64,000 nt of DNA from Rhodoglobus sp046155245 (GCA_046155245.1 JBJXDR010000113.1:5838-69837); one strand, 5' to 3'; positions 1 through 9,192 are shown, counted from the first letter of the stretch. The notes: a model not told the origin generated them from the sequence alone. Numbers and translations are program-made.

Positions 1-629
1 TGAACCTTCCACCCTTCGACGCCGAGGGCTACCTGGCGGCGATCGAACGGTGCCGTCATGAGTACCCGGAGCTCCGCATCCTCACCGGTGTCGAGTTCGG
101 GCAGCCGCACCTCTGGGACGCGAGCGCCGCGGCTCTGCTGTCGAGCGGAGCAATCGACCGCGTCAACGGGTCGCTGCATATGCTCCCGTTCGACGATGGA
201 AACCGGACGGAGCCGACCACGCTGTACCGCTACCGCCAGCCGGACGAGGTGATGTGGGCGTACCTCGAGGAGATCCCGCGAATGGTCGCCGGGTCGGACT
301 CGTTCGCGGTGTTCACTCACATCGACTACGCGGTGCGCTCGTGGCCCGTGTCGACGGCCGGGCCGTTCGACCCCCGCCGGTTCGAGGATGGGTTCCGGGC
401 GGCGATGCGCGCGATCGCGGACTCGGGGCGGGCGTTGGAGATGAACACCCGGCGCCTGTGGCCGTGGATCCCGCAATGGTGGGCCGAAGAGGGCGGACAC
501 ACAGTGTCCTTCGGCAGCGACGCTCACGGTCCCGAATCCCTCGCAGCGAACTTTCCCGAGGCTATGGCGATGGTCGAATCTTTCGGGTTCGGACCAGGGT
601 CCCGACCCGAGGACTTCTGGACTCGCTGA
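1..629 (+). CDS. PHP-domain phosphoesterase (histidinol-phosphatase-like), 5' truncated by window start
   Basis: The frame is open from the first bases of the window, so only the C-terminal ~208 residues are seen. The metal-binding landmarks of the PHP (polymerase and histidinol phosphatase) fold are present: GVEFGQPH, FTHIDYA and, near the end, SFGSDAHGP. The Asp-Ala-His in that last motif is the usual terminal metal ligand pair. The family hydrolyses phosphate esters using a trinuclear metal centre. HisK-type histidinol-phosphatase is the best-known member, but the substrate cannot be told from this part. It ends 167 bp before the first conjugation gene, with IS21-like repeats in the gap. 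It may therefore be chromosomal flank rather than part of the mobile element. Confidence 0.8.
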   Translation, partial: NLPPFDAEGYLAAIERCRHEYPELRILTGVEFGQPHLWDASAAALLSSGAIDRVNGSLHMLPFDDGNRTEPTTLYRYRQPDEVMWAYLEEIPRMVAGSDSFAVFTHIDYAVRSWPVSTAGPFDPRRFEDGFRAAMRAIADSGRALEMNTRRLWPWIPQWWAEEGGHTVSFGSDAHGPESLAANFPEAMAMVESFGFGPGSRPEDFWTR

Positions 630-657
630 ACGCTGCCGTCTGAGTCGCCAACGGGAG

Positions 658-723
658 TGAGACTTGGCCACTCCGATGAGACGCTGGCCAGGTCGGATGA
701 GGTTTGGCCAGATCGAATGAGAC
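658..723. repeat. Three tandem ~20-bp repeats, IS21-end-like
   Basis: Three degenerate direct repeats of 19-21 bp begin at 658, 677 and 698, followed by a partial fourth (TGAGAC) at 718. The shared core is TGAGAC..TGGCCA..TCGGA. Ends of IS21-family elements often carry multiple short repeats with TGGCCA cores. I infer an IS21 remnant, but no istA or istB gene is visible here. Confidence 0.5.
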
Positions 724-796
724 GGAACAGCTCTTCCGGGGACGGCGTGCGCACCTGACAGGCGACACCCTCTCGTCCGTCCCCGAGGAGCACACT

Positions 797-1066
797 GTGA
801 TCGACATCGACCCCAATACCGACGGGTTGCCCGGCATCGAACAGCTCCGCGTCATCGTCGGCGCGGCCATGACGGTGGGGCTCATCCTCGCCGTCCTCGC
901 CCTCATCATCTCGGCCGTGGTCTGGGGGCACGGGGCGAACAGCTCGAACCCGCACCTCGCTGGCCGGGGCAAGATCGGCGTGCTCGTCTCGTGCGGTGCG
1001 GCCATCATCTGCGGGGCATCCGTCACCCTGATCAACTTCTTCTGGAACGTCGGCCAGTCGGTTTAG
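797..1066 (+). CDS. Small two-TM conjugation protein, pilin/TrbC-like
   Basis: The product is 89 residues. I chose the GTG at 797 because a GAGGAG ribosome-binding site lies just upstream and because the in-frame sequence before it runs through the repeat cluster. A short acidic N-terminus is followed by two hydrophobic segments (about residues 19-42 and 62-83) with a charged loop between them. That size and layout match VirB2/TrbC-type pilin subunits and similar small membrane proteins that head actinobacterial type IV secretion operons. It lies 18 bp before a VirB6-like gene. The assignment rests on size, topology and neighbours, not on a recognised motif. Confidence 0.6.
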   Translation: MIDIDPNTDGLPGIEQLRVIVGAAMTVGLILAVLALIISAVVWGHGANSSNPHLAGRGKIGVLVSCGAAIICGASVTLINFFWNVGQSV

Positions 1067-1084
1067 CGCCACGACCGAGTTGAG

Positions 1085-2374
1085 ATGGCTGAGCCGATGA
1101 GTGTCTGTGATGTGCCCGTCATTGCGTCGGTGTGCGATGCCGTGGGTGAGGGAACTGCGTCGCTCATCGCCGCGCCGTTCGACTGGCTTGCGCAGGCAAT
1201 GGGGCAGGCCGCCGCCTGGCTGTTCGAGAGCGTGTGGGCGGTGTTCGACTCGACGACGCTCGTCGATGTCACCGGGAGCCAGTACGTCTCGGTCTACAAC
1301 GTGCTGTTCGGAGTGGCGATCTTCGTCATGCTCATCTTCTTCTGCCTCCAGCTCATCACCGGGCTTGTGCATCGAGATCCGATGGCACTCTCGCGCGCGG
1401 GCGTAGGACTCGCCAAGTCGGTGCTCGGATCGTTCGTCGCCATCACCCTCACCGCGACGCTATTGGAGGTCACCGATCAACTCACCATCGGCATCGTGCA
1501 GGCGACTGGTAACACGATGGAAGGCATCGGCGACCGCATGGCCCTTCTCGCCGCTGGGCTGACGACCATCAACATCGCCTCGCCCGGCGTGGGTGCCATC
1601 ATCACGATCTTCCTTGCCGGGCTCGGCATCGCGGGTGCGGGCATCGTGTGGTTCACGCTGCTCATCCGCAAAGCGCTGCTGCTGGTCGCCATTGTCTTCG
1701 CGCCCATCGCCCTCGCCGGGTTCACCTGGGATGCCGCGAAGGGATGGTTCGGACGTTGGGCGGCGTTCGTCGTGGCGCTCATCTTCTCGAAGCTCGTCAT
1801 CGTCGTCGTGTTCCTCGTCGCCATTGGGCAGATCAGCGCACCCATCGACCTCGACCTCGCCTCGATCAGTGACCCGATCTCGGGCGTCGTACTGATGTTC
1901 ATCGCCGCGTTCGCGCCATACCTGACATACAAGTTCATCTCGTTCGTGGGCTTCGACATGTACCACGCGATGTCGAGCGAGCAGGAAGCGAAGTCGGCGC
2001 TCAACCGGCCCGTCCCGCTGCCGGTCAAGGCCCAGCCGAACGCGGCGAAGTCCGTCCTCGGAGGGCAAAACGGCGCGAGGGGCGGGACTTCTTCCGCGCC
2101 GAGCACGGCTCCCGCTGCAAGTGACGTAGCAGGCGGCGCGGCGGGTGCGGGTGGCGGGGCGGCTGCTTCCGGTGGCGGGGCTGCGGCCTCGGGAGGCGCG
2201 GCAGGTGCTGGGGCAGCAGCGGCCGGCCCCGCGGCCGCCGCCGTCGTCGGGGCGCAGGTGGTCAAAGCCGCAGCGACGACTGGGCCGAAAGTCGGTGCCG
2301 CGGTCGGCGGTGCAGCAGCCGGGCAGGCAGAGACATCCACGCCGCCGATACCCGTAGCGCCGAGGAAAGGGTAG
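1085..2374 (+). CDS. VirB6/TrbL-like polytopic membrane protein with Ala/Gly-rich tail
   Basis: The product is 429 residues. An N-terminal amphipathic stretch is followed by about six strongly hydrophobic segments between residues ~70 and ~290. This is the arrangement of TrbL/VirB6 channel components of type IV secretion systems, which sit in the cytoplasmic membrane. The last ~120 residues are low-complexity Ala, Gly and Pro repeats (2100-2370), probably disordered and cytoplasmic or exposed. It is separated by 3 bp from the next gene, so translation is likely coupled. The family call is from topology and operon position. Sequence conservation in this family is weak. Confidence 0.65.
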   Translation: MAEPMSVCDVPVIASVCDAVGEGTASLIAAPFDWLAQAMGQAAAWLFESVWAVFDSTTLVDVTGSQYVSVYNVLFGVAIFVMLIFFCLQLITGLVHRDPMALSRAGVGLAKSVLGSFVAITLTATLLEVTDQLTIGIVQATGNTMEGIGDRMALLAAGLTTINIASPGVGAIITIFLAGLGIAGAGIVWFTLLIRKALLLVAIVFAPIALAGFTWDAAKGWFGRWAAFVVALIFSKLVIVVVFLVAIGQISAPIDLDLASISDPISGVVLMFIAAFAPYLTYKFISFVGFDMYHAMSSEQEAKSALNRPVPLPVKAQPNAAKSVLGGQNGARGGTSSAPSTAPAASDVAGGAAGAGGGAAASGGGAAASGGAAGAGAAAAGPAAAAVVGAQVVKAAATTGPKVGAAVGGAAAGQAETSTPPIPVAPRKG

Positions 2375-2377
2375 AAC

Positions 2378-3844
2378 ATGGCCACCCAGCACCCTCCGGC
2401 TCCCGACCAGCAGCTCTCCCCCGTGCAGTTCTCCCGACTCGCGCACCGTGGCGTCCTGCTCGGACTGTCGATCTCGCAATTGATCGCGCTGGGCATCGGC
2501 GTGGTCACCGTCGTCGCCACGATTTACACGGGCGGTGGCATGGGGCTGGTCTGGACATCCCCGATCTGGCTCACCTGCCTGCTGCTCGCGGTCGTCCCCG
2601 TGAGCGGGCGCAAGCTCGTGGACTGGCTGCCCATCGTCTCGCGCTGGATGTGGCGGAGCACCGCAGGGCAGTTGATCTTCCGTCACCGCGTCATCAAGCC
2701 GCGTCCTGTCGGCACGCTCGCGCTCCCCGGCGATGCGACGGCGATGCGCGAATGGGTCGATCCCGAGACGGGCGCGGCGATGGTGCACGACCCCCACGCG
2801 CAGACCCTGACCGCGGTGCTGGGGGTGACGCACCCGGCGTTCGTGCTGCTCGATCCGGGCGAGCAGGAGCGGCGGATCAACGGCTGGGGTCGGGTGCTCG
2901 CTACCGCGTGTCGCTCGGGCAGGATCGCCCGGCTCCAGGTCTGCGAGCGGACACTGCCGGACTCCGGCACGGGGCTCGCCGAATGGTGGGCCAGGCACGG
3001 CACCGACGATGATTCCTGGCCTGCGACTACATACCGAGAGCTGATCGAGCGTGCTGGGCCGACCGGCGAGCGCCATGCGACGACGATCTCGATTGCGCTC
3101 GATATGAACGCCTCGGGACGACAGATCCGCTCCGCGGGCGGCGGCATCCGTGGAGCTGCCGCCGTGCTGCGTCAGGAGATGACCACGCTCGTCGCTGCGC
3201 TGCGAGCTGCGGACCTCGCCACGACCGGCTGGCTCGCGCCTGGCGAGGTCGCTGTAATCCTGCGCTCCGCCTACGACCCGGCTGCCGCGCCCGCGCTGGA
3301 GCGGCACGCCGACATCGGACGTTTCCTCGCCACCGCGGGGCCGGTCGCGGTGACCGAGAGCTGGGATCGCGTGAGAACCGACTCCGCGTACCACACCGTG
3401 CTCTGGCTCTCCGAATGGCCCCGCTCGCAGGTGTTCCCCGGATTCCTCGCCCCTCTGTTGCTTACCTCGGGAGTGCAACGCACGTTCTCGCTCGTCTGCA
3501 CGCCGGTTCGCGCCGACATCGCGGCTCGCGACCTGCGGAAGAAGACGGTCGGTCTGCTCTCCGATGCGACGCAGCGCGCGAAGATCGGCCAGGTCGAGGA
3601 CGCCGCGCGCACGGCCGAGTACCAGGACGTGCTCCAGCAAGAGTCCGATCTCACCGCGGGGCATGGCGTCCTTCGCTACACCGGCCTCATCTCCGTCTCC
3701 GCGCCCACGGTCGATGAGCTGGATGCCGCCGTCGCCGCTATCGAGCAAGCCGCCGTGCAGGCGTCCTGCGAGACGCGCCGCCTCGTTGGCCAGCAGGCCA
3801 CCGCATTCGCCGCCGCCGCGCTCCCGCTCTGTCGGGACGTCTGA
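2378..3844 (+). CDS. SCO6880-like conjugation membrane protein
   Basis: The product is 488 residues. Two closely spaced transmembrane segments at the N-terminus (about residues 24-75) are followed by a long soluble region, as in the SCO6880 family of actinobacterial conjugative elements. The N-terminal part resembles PrgI-type proteins, which in Gram-positive systems replace VirB3 and pair with the VirB4 ATPase. I see no nucleotide-binding motif. A VirB4-like ATPase gene follows after one small gene, supporting a joint role at the inner-membrane platform of the secretion channel. The exact biochemical role of this family is not established to my knowledge. Confidence 0.7.
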   Translation: MATQHPPAPDQQLSPVQFSRLAHRGVLLGLSISQLIALGIGVVTVVATIYTGGGMGLVWTSPIWLTCLLLAVVPVSGRKLVDWLPIVSRWMWRSTAGQLIFRHRVIKPRPVGTLALPGDATAMREWVDPETGAAMVHDPHAQTLTAVLGVTHPAFVLLDPGEQERRINGWGRVLATACRSGRIARLQVCERTLPDSGTGLAEWWARHGTDDDSWPATTYRELIERAGPTGERHATTISIALDMNASGRQIRSAGGGIRGAAAVLRQEMTTLVAALRAADLATTGWLAPGEVAVILRSAYDPAAAPALERHADIGRFLATAGPVAVTESWDRVRTDSAYHTVLWLSEWPRSQVFPGFLAPLLLTSGVQRTFSLVCTPVRADIAARDLRKKTVGLLSDATQRAKIGQVEDAARTAEYQDVLQQESDLTAGHGVLRYTGLISVSAPTVDELDAAVAAIEQAAVQASCETRRLVGQQATAFAAAALPLCRDV

Positions 3845-3877
3845 CAAACCCGGCCCTCGACCCCGGAAGGAGTAGCC

Positions 3878-4315
3878 ATGCCGACCTTCAGCAATCCCGT
3901 GCAGGACGCCACGGAGACCCGCCAGGCGGTGCGGGCGCTCGCTCATGCGAGCCGCGCGTTCGCCGACCCTGCGGACACCTATCAGGTGGTCGGCGAGCTG
4001 CTGGGGACGCTGCGCTCCCTGGCGCAAGTGCTGGAGGAGGTCGCGGCGGCGCACGTTCGGCACCAGGACAAGGCGTTTCTCGACAATGGCGACCACGAGG
4101 CTGGGGTTGATGAGGCTTGGGCCGCCGCCAACGCCCTGCGCAAGGCCGCAGAACTCGTCCAGTCGGCCGAGACTGCCGTCGATCAGGCGACGCAGCATTC
4201 GAGCTACATTGCCTGGCACCCGGCACCTGTCGCCAGCCGACCTGAGCTGGACCCGTTCTCACGCGATCCGTTCGAGGCACCCGCGGTCAGCTCCCGGCGA
4301 GGACTATCACTATGA
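3878..4315 (+). CDS. Small helical protein of conjugation operon, unknown function
   Basis: The product is 145 residues with ATG preceded by a clear GGAAGGAG site. The sequence is mostly helical and Ala/Glu-rich, with no membrane segment and no motif I recognise. Its stop overlaps the start of the VirB4-like gene (ATGA-type overlap at 4312), so the two are very likely translated together. Position suggests an accessory or chaperone role for the ATPase, but nothing in the sequence proves it. Confidence 0.75.
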   Translation: MPTFSNPVQDATETRQAVRALAHASRAFADPADTYQVVGELLGTLRSLAQVLEEVAAAHVRHQDKAFLDNGDHEAGVDEAWAAANALRKAAELVQSAETAVDQATQHSSYIAWHPAPVASRPELDPFSRDPFEAPAVSSRRGLSL

Positions 4316-5796
4316 GCCCCGGCGACCGCGAGCGCCTGCACACCGCGGTCCTGCTCGACCCAGCGGGCGAGCGCCGTGCCGCTCGGAAGGCGCGACGGCG
4401 AGCGGCGAACAAGATCGAGACCGCCGACCGCAAGGCCCAGCAGGAGCGGGCGCGGGCGACATGGGAGGCGGAACGCGAGGCAAGGCGGGCGACGACCTAC
4501 CTGCCACCGTCCGGCGAGACGAGACCCGCGGCGCTGCGCACGCCGGGCCGCTTCCGGCTGCCACGCCACCAGGACACAAGCGCGACGCTGGCAGGGGCGT
4601 ATCCGTTCCTCGCCGAGGGCGGGCTCGGCTCTGCTGGCGTGTTCGTCGGCCAGGATCTCTACAGCGGGGCTTCGTTCGTCTACGACCCCTGGGTGCTCTA
4701 CGCGCAGGGCCTCATCACCGCGCCGAACATCGTGCTCGCGGGGATCGTCGGCTCCGGCAAGTCCTCGCTCGCCAAGAGTCTCTATACACGGTCAATCCCA
4801 TTCGGTCGGAGGGTGTACGTACCCGGCGATCCGAAAGGCGAGCACACGGCCGTCGCTGAGGCGGTCGGCGGTCGGGCGATCATGCTGGGGCACGGGATGT
4901 CTACGCGGCTGAATCCCCTCGATGAAGGGCACCGGCCTTCGGGCCTCAGCGATGCCGAGTGGCAGAGCCAGGTCACCTCCCGACGACGCGACCTGATCGG
5001 CGCGCTCGCCGAGACCGTCCTCGACCGCGGCCTCACCCCACTGGAGCACACAGCCGTCGACATCGCGCTCGCCGATGCGGTGCGCTCGGCCGAGGTGCCG
5101 ATCCTTCCGATGGTGGTCGACCGCATCCTCGCTCCGAACGCCGAGAACGACGACGGCAGGCTCGCCGAGGACGGCCGACTCGTCGGACACGCGCTTCGTA
5201 GACTCGTGGCCGGTGACTTGGCGGGACTGTTCGACGGCCCGAGCACCGTGCGCTTCGACCCGTCGCTGCCGATGGTGTCGCTAGACCTGTCGCGGGTTGC
5301 GGAGAACTCGACGCTCATCTCCGTGCTCATGACGTGTTCGTCGGCGTGGATGGAATCGGCGCTGCTCGACCCGGCGGGCGGCCCGAGGTGGGTCGTGTAC
5401 GACGAGGCGTGGCGGCTCATGTCGCATCCGGCGCTGCTGCGCCGGATGGATGCACAGTGGCGGCTCGCGCGGCACTACGGCATCGCCAACCTGCTCATTT
5501 TCCACAAGCTCAGCGACCTCGACAACGTAGGCGACCAGGGCTCGGCGATGCGTGCGCTCGCCTCGTCCCTGCTCGCCAACGCGGAGACGAGGGTGATCTA
5601 CCGGCAGGAGAGCGATCAGCTCGGCGCGACCGCCCAGGCCCTCGGGCTCACCGGAACCGAGCAAGGGCTGCTCCCTGGTCTCGGCACCGGGCAGGGGCTC
5701 TGGAGGATCAAGAACCGCTCGTTCGTCGTCCAGCACCAGCTCCACCCTGCCGAACTTGCGATGTACGAGACGGGTCAGAAGGCCAGAGGAGCGTGA
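4312..5796 (+). CDS. VirB4-like conjugative ATPase
   Basis: The product is 494 residues. A basic N-terminus (~residues 20-70) precedes the ATPase core. The Walker A motif GIVGSGKSSL starts at about residue 144 and the Walker B WVVYDEAW lies near residue 360, followed by a region typical of the AAA+ VirB4/TraE-like fold. Such ATPases energise assembly of the type IV secretion channel at the cytoplasmic membrane. At 494 residues it is shorter than proteobacterial VirB4 (about 800), because the N-terminal domain is largely missing. In this operon the preceding SCO6880-like protein probably supplies the missing platform contacts. Confidence 0.87.
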   Translation: MSPGDRERLHTAVLLDPAGERRAARKARRRAANKIETADRKAQQERARATWEAEREARRATTYLPPSGETRPAALRTPGRFRLPRHQDTSATLAGAYPFLAEGGLGSAGVFVGQDLYSGASFVYDPWVLYAQGLITAPNIVLAGIVGSGKSSLAKSLYTRSIPFGRRVYVPGDPKGEHTAVAEAVGGRAIMLGHGMSTRLNPLDEGHRPSGLSDAEWQSQVTSRRRDLIGALAETVLDRGLTPLEHTAVDIALADAVRSAEVPILPMVVDRILAPNAENDDGRLAEDGRLVGHALRRLVAGDLAGLFDGPSTVRFDPSLPMVSLDLSRVAENSTLISVLMTCSSAWMESALLDPAGGPRWVVYDEAWRLMSHPALLRRMDAQWRLARHYGIANLLIFHKLSDLDNVGDQGSAMRALASSLLANAETRVIYRQESDQLGATAQALGLTGTEQGLLPGLGTGQGLWRIKNRSFVVQHQLHPAELAMYETGQKARGA

Positions 5797-5797
5797 A

Positions 5798-6388
5798 ATG
5801 TCCATCACCCTTTCGCGGCGACGCCGCGCTCGCTCAGAGAGCGCCGAGCAGGAGGACTCAGCCAACGTGCCGCCCGTGCTGCCGGTGGTGACGATGATCG
5901 TGCAGGCGGATGCGACGCTGCGCGTCGTGGTCGACGGGGAGCCGTTCGGTCCGCCGGCGTTCGCTCCGCCGTGGCAGCGGCACTCGTTCGCGCAGATCAT
6001 CAGCGAAGTGATCGGGCAGCGCCGCTCCCCCGTCCGCGTCGTGGTGCACGAACTCGACGGCACCGTCTACACGGACATCGTGACCGCTCCACTGCACCCT
6101 GCATCCCTCGACCAGTCCCCCGCTGAGCTGCCGCCGGCCTCCGTCGAGCATGACGACCTTGCCCCCGACGATGCTGTGCCGCTTCACCCGCTCGCACTCC
6201 AGAACGCCGAGGGCTTCGTGCCGGGCGAGGAGGTTGCCGTCGCGGTCATCGTGCGGCACACCGGAGCAGGCCGCGAGGGTGCAGCTCGGGCGTTGATTGA
6301 GCCGGGACTGCTCGACCTCAGCCCCACGCACGAGGTCATCCTGCTCGGCCGCGTATCCGGCACCTGCATCGTCGGGCACCCGGCGTGA
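5798..6388 (+). CDS. Conjugation-operon protein, unknown function
   Basis: The product is 196 residues. I chose the ATG at 5798, 1 bp after the VirB4 stop, because the frame upstream is the shadow of that gene. There are two recognisable halves: residues ~25-100 with a basic/hydrophobic pattern and an HELDGTVYTDIV stretch, and an acidic, Pro-rich second half. No transmembrane segment and no known motif is visible. Its stop overlaps the GTG of the coupling ATPase at 6385. It is probably cytoplasmic and specific to this family of elements. Confidence 0.75.
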   Translation: MSITLSRRRRARSESAEQEDSANVPPVLPVVTMIVQADATLRVVVDGEPFGPPAFAPPWQRHSFAQIISEVIGQRRSPVRVVVHELDGTVYTDIVTAPLHPASLDQSPAELPPASVEHDDLAPDDAVPLHPLALQNAEGFVPGEEVAVAVIVRHTGAGREGAARALIEPGLLDLSPTHEVILLGRVSGTCIVGHPA

Positions 6389-8196
6389 CCAGTTCGTCAC
6401 CGCGAGCCGGGGCGTTCGGCGACGAGCTGACGAACCTCGCCCTCGGCGCGCTCATCGGTGCGATGTTGCTGGCCGGTGCGCTGCGCTTGGCCGGGAGCAT
6501 CGCTGCGTTCGTCACGGGCGCGCCCCAGCCCGCGGCGGGTCTCGAAGCGGGGGTCGGAGTGGTCTTCCGCGCCGACGACCCCGGCTCGGCACTCGGCTCC
6601 GCGTCGCTCAGCCCCGTCGCCTACTGGATCACCGTCGCACTCCTGCTCGCCGCCATCGGCACCGCGGCGTGGTTCATCTGGCGATGGGTGCGCGAGCTGG
6701 GCAAGCGGACCAAGGCCGACCCGAACCGGATCGAGGGAATCGCCGATGCGCGCGACGTGCAGCGCGCCGCATCCGAACGCGACCTTCTGCGTCGCGCGAA
6801 GACGCTGCGCCCCTCGCTCACGGACCCGAAGCCCGAGCAGGTCGGCTACCTCCTTGGCACCTCGCGCGGCAATGGCGTTTGGACATCCGTGGAGGACTCG
6901 ATCCTGCTCATCGGCCCGCCGAGATCCGGGAAGGGCGCGAACATCGTCATCAACTCCATCCTCGACGCGCCCGGTGCGGTCATCACGACCTCGACCCGGC
7001 CGGACAACCTCACGGCGACGCTCCGCGCTCGCCAGGCGCGCCGCGGCCCGGTCTCCGTGTTCGATCCCCAGCATCTCGCCGAGGGCGTGCCTGCGGGTCT
7101 GCGATGGTCGCCGATTCGCGGGTGCGAGGTGCCCCTGACTGCGATGATCCGCGGCACAGGTCTCGCCGCGGGAACCGGCCTCTCCGGCCCCTCCGTCGAG
7201 AACGGTGGATTCTGGGAGGGCAAGACGCGCACGGCGCTTCAGGCGCTTCTGCACGCCGCAGCCCTCGACCATCGGCAGCCCGCCGAGCTGTTCCGCTGGA
7301 CGCTCGACCCCGCGGCTGCCGCGGATGCCGTCTCCATTCTCGCCTCGCACCCCCAGGCTGCGACCGGATGGGCCGAGTCGCTCGACGGGATGCTGCAATC
7401 CGACCCGCGCACGCGAGACTCCATCTGGCAGGGCGTCTCGCTCTCTCTCGCCTCCCTCGCCGACCCGCGGGTGCTGGAAGCGGTCAGTCCCAGCGAGGAC
7501 GAGCAGTTCGACCCCGAGGCGTTCCTGCGCGACTCCGGCACGCTTTACCTGCTTGCGACAGGAGCCGGAGCCGGAGCGTCCTCGTCGCTCGTCGCGGCGT
7601 TCATCGAAGACCTCGTGGAGACGGCCCGGCGCATCGCCGCGCGCTCGCCGGGCGCGCGGCTCGACCCGCCCGTGCTGCTCGCACTCGACGAGATCGGGAA
7701 CCTCGCGCCTCTGCCTTCGCTCCCGGTCCTCATGGCAGAGGGCGGCGGCACCGGGCTCACGGTGATGCCCGTGTTCCAGTCGCTCGCCCAGGCGCGAGGT
7801 CGTTGGGGCGACGACGCCGCGACCGCGATGTGGGATGCGAGCATCACCAAGATCGTGCTCGGCGGCGGGACGGACACACGGCACCTCCAGGACATCTCTA
7901 CACTGATCGGCGAACGCGACGAGACGACTGACTCCGTGACCATCGACGAGCGCGGCTTGCGCTCGAATCAACGCTCGATCCGCCGCGTCCCGATCATGAA
8001 GGTCGAAGACATCCGCACCCTGCCCCAGGGCACTTCACTCGTGCTTCTGCGCTCCGCGCCGCCGATCATCACGACCATGCGTTATTGGCTCCATCGGCCG
8101 GATGCCGAAACGCTGCTCGCCCAGCGCGCCGAGGTCGAGGCGATCATGCAGCCGGGCACCGCTGGGATAGGTGAGGCAACAGTCATCGGCGACTGA
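6385..8196 (+). CDS. VirD4/TraG-type coupling ATPase
   Basis: The product is 603 residues. Two N-terminal transmembrane segments (about residues 15-45 and 75-95) are followed by the motor domain. Walker A GPPRSGKGANIV is near residue 176 and Walker B LLALDEIGNL near residue 430. The motif MAEGGGTGLTVMPVFQS after Walker B is typical of TraG/VirD4 proteins. Coupling proteins recruit the relaxase-DNA complex and pump it into the secretion channel. The start is a GTG overlapping the previous stop. The presence of VirB4 plus VirD4 marks the block as a conjugative machine, even though no relaxase gene is visible in the window. Confidence 0.88.
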   Translation: MTSSSPRAGAFGDELTNLALGALIGAMLLAGALRLAGSIAAFVTGAPQPAAGLEAGVGVVFRADDPGSALGSASLSPVAYWITVALLLAAIGTAAWFIWRWVRELGKRTKADPNRIEGIADARDVQRAASERDLLRRAKTLRPSLTDPKPEQVGYLLGTSRGNGVWTSVEDSILLIGPPRSGKGANIVINSILDAPGAVITTSTRPDNLTATLRARQARRGPVSVFDPQHLAEGVPAGLRWSPIRGCEVPLTAMIRGTGLAAGTGLSGPSVENGGFWEGKTRTALQALLHAAALDHRQPAELFRWTLDPAAAADAVSILASHPQAATGWAESLDGMLQSDPRTRDSIWQGVSLSLASLADPRVLEAVSPSEDEQFDPEAFLRDSGTLYLLATGAGAGASSSLVAAFIEDLVETARRIAARSPGARLDPPVLLALDEIGNLAPLPSLPVLMAEGGGTGLTVMPVFQSLAQARGRWGDDAATAMWDASITKIVLGGGTDTRHLQDISTLIGERDETTDSVTIDERGLRSNQRSIRRVPIMKVEDIRTLPQGTSLVLLRSAPPIITTMRYWLHRPDAETLLAQRAEVEAIMQPGTAGIGEATVIGD

Positions 8197-8237
8197 CCAA
8201 CTTCGCGTGACCGCCAGATCGGCGCCCACCGCGGACG

Positions 8238-8618
8238 CTAGATCGGCCAGTCTTTGTGCAGCTCCGAGCCGATACCAAGGGAACTCAGGTCCGCGGTGAC
8301 GGCATGCCACAAGTCACTGAAGATCTGGTCGGCGTCGCCCGTCCAGTCGTTTGGAATCGGGGTCGGCGAATCGACGGTGTACGAGACGACGTATCCCGGA
8401 GCCGAGGAGTCGTCCCAAGACAGCGAGACGTTGAGCCTCGCGTTCTCCAGCTTCACGTCGTCATCACCGTCGCCGAATCTGTCGGCGACGTACTCATAGT
8501 CGTATGAGAACTGGTACGAGTCCTCCTGCTTCATCGAACGCAGGTACTCGTCTTCATCCTCGAACTCTTCGCCGGTCGAGTGGTTCACGAACGACACTGG
8601 ACGACCTACCTCTCGCAT
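8238..8618 (-). CDS. Acidic hypothetical protein, opposite strand inside conjugation block
   Basis: The product is 126 residues using the ATG at 8618 (preceded by a weak purine-rich stretch). Longer in-frame extensions exist, but their sequence looks non-coding. The protein is acidic with Tyr/Asp-rich stretches and no membrane segment or known motif. It is the only gene read against the flow between 797 and 17,252, it sits between the coupling ATPase and the SSB-like gene, and its codon use is less GC-rich than theirs. I infer a later cargo insertion. Function unknown. Confidence 0.6.
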   Translation of the reverse strand: MREVGRPVSFVNHSTGEEFEDEDEYLRSMKQEDSYQFSYDYEYVADRFGDGDDDVKLENARLNVSLSWDDSSAPGYVVSYTVDSPTPIPNDWTGDADQIFSDLWHAVTADLSSLGIGSELHKDWPI

Positions 8619-8742
8619 TCTCTGCCCAGGCGACGCTCGCCTCTCAGCACTGTCATCACAGTAGCCGGGCGCGCGGACGGTCGAGCCTGCGCACCTATCG
8701 GGTAGCAATCCTCTCTCGGCAGGAGAAGTTAGGAGCATCCCG

Positions 8743-9183
8743 ATGCGAACCAAAGAATCCCTGTGGGGCTTCTTCGCCAGCGACCCGCAGTTGTCCTTCA
8801 ACGAGGACGGTGAGGCGCGGCTGTTCGCCTGGATCGGTCAGGAGCAGTTCGAGCGCAACCCGGACGGCTCGTTCACCCAAGGCGAGACGAAGTTCTACCC
8901 GTTCAAGATGTTTCGGCGCAGCGCGGAGCACGCCTACGAGAAGTTCGCGCGCGGCGAAAACTTCGTCGCCAGCGGCCACGTCCAGATGTTCAGCTACGAG
9001 AAGAACGGCGAGACGGTCAGCGGCGAGGAGTTCATCGCCACGCACATCGGCCCCGACGCCGCCCGCACGAGCTACGCCGTCGACCGTGGCCGCTCGCGGT
9101 CGCAGCAGGTCGAGAGCACGACCATCGAAGCGCCCGACCCGACCCTCCCGCAGCAGCCGTCGCCCCGTCCGATGACGCTGTGA
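8743..9183 (+). CDS. SSB-like single-stranded-DNA-binding protein of the mobile element
   Basis: The product is 146 residues with a GGAG...AGGAG double ribosome-binding region before the ATG. The first ~105 residues resemble an OB-fold SSB: a WGFFAS start, an FKMFRRSAEHAYEKF segment and a GHVQMFSYEKNG strand-turn-strand. A Pro/Gln-rich acidic tail follows, as in many SSBs. The typical role is coating the transferred strand during conjugation or replication of the element. The assignment is by pattern and by position next to the helicase, so alternative OB-fold roles cannot be excluded. Confidence 0.6.
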   Translation: MRTKESLWGFFASDPQLSFNEDGEARLFAWIGQEQFERNPDGSFTQGETKFYPFKMFRRSAEHAYEKFARGENFVASGHVQMFSYEKNGETVSGEEFIATHIGPDAARTSYAVDRGRSRSQQVESTTIEAPDPTLPQQPSPRPMTL

Positions 9184-9192
9184 GGCCGCGTC

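Noticed and set aside
1460..4219. Very long open frame on the - strand over the VirB6/SCO6880-like genes
   Set aside because: Arg/Gly/His-rich composition with no motif; it arises from strong GC3 bias of the genes on the other strand.
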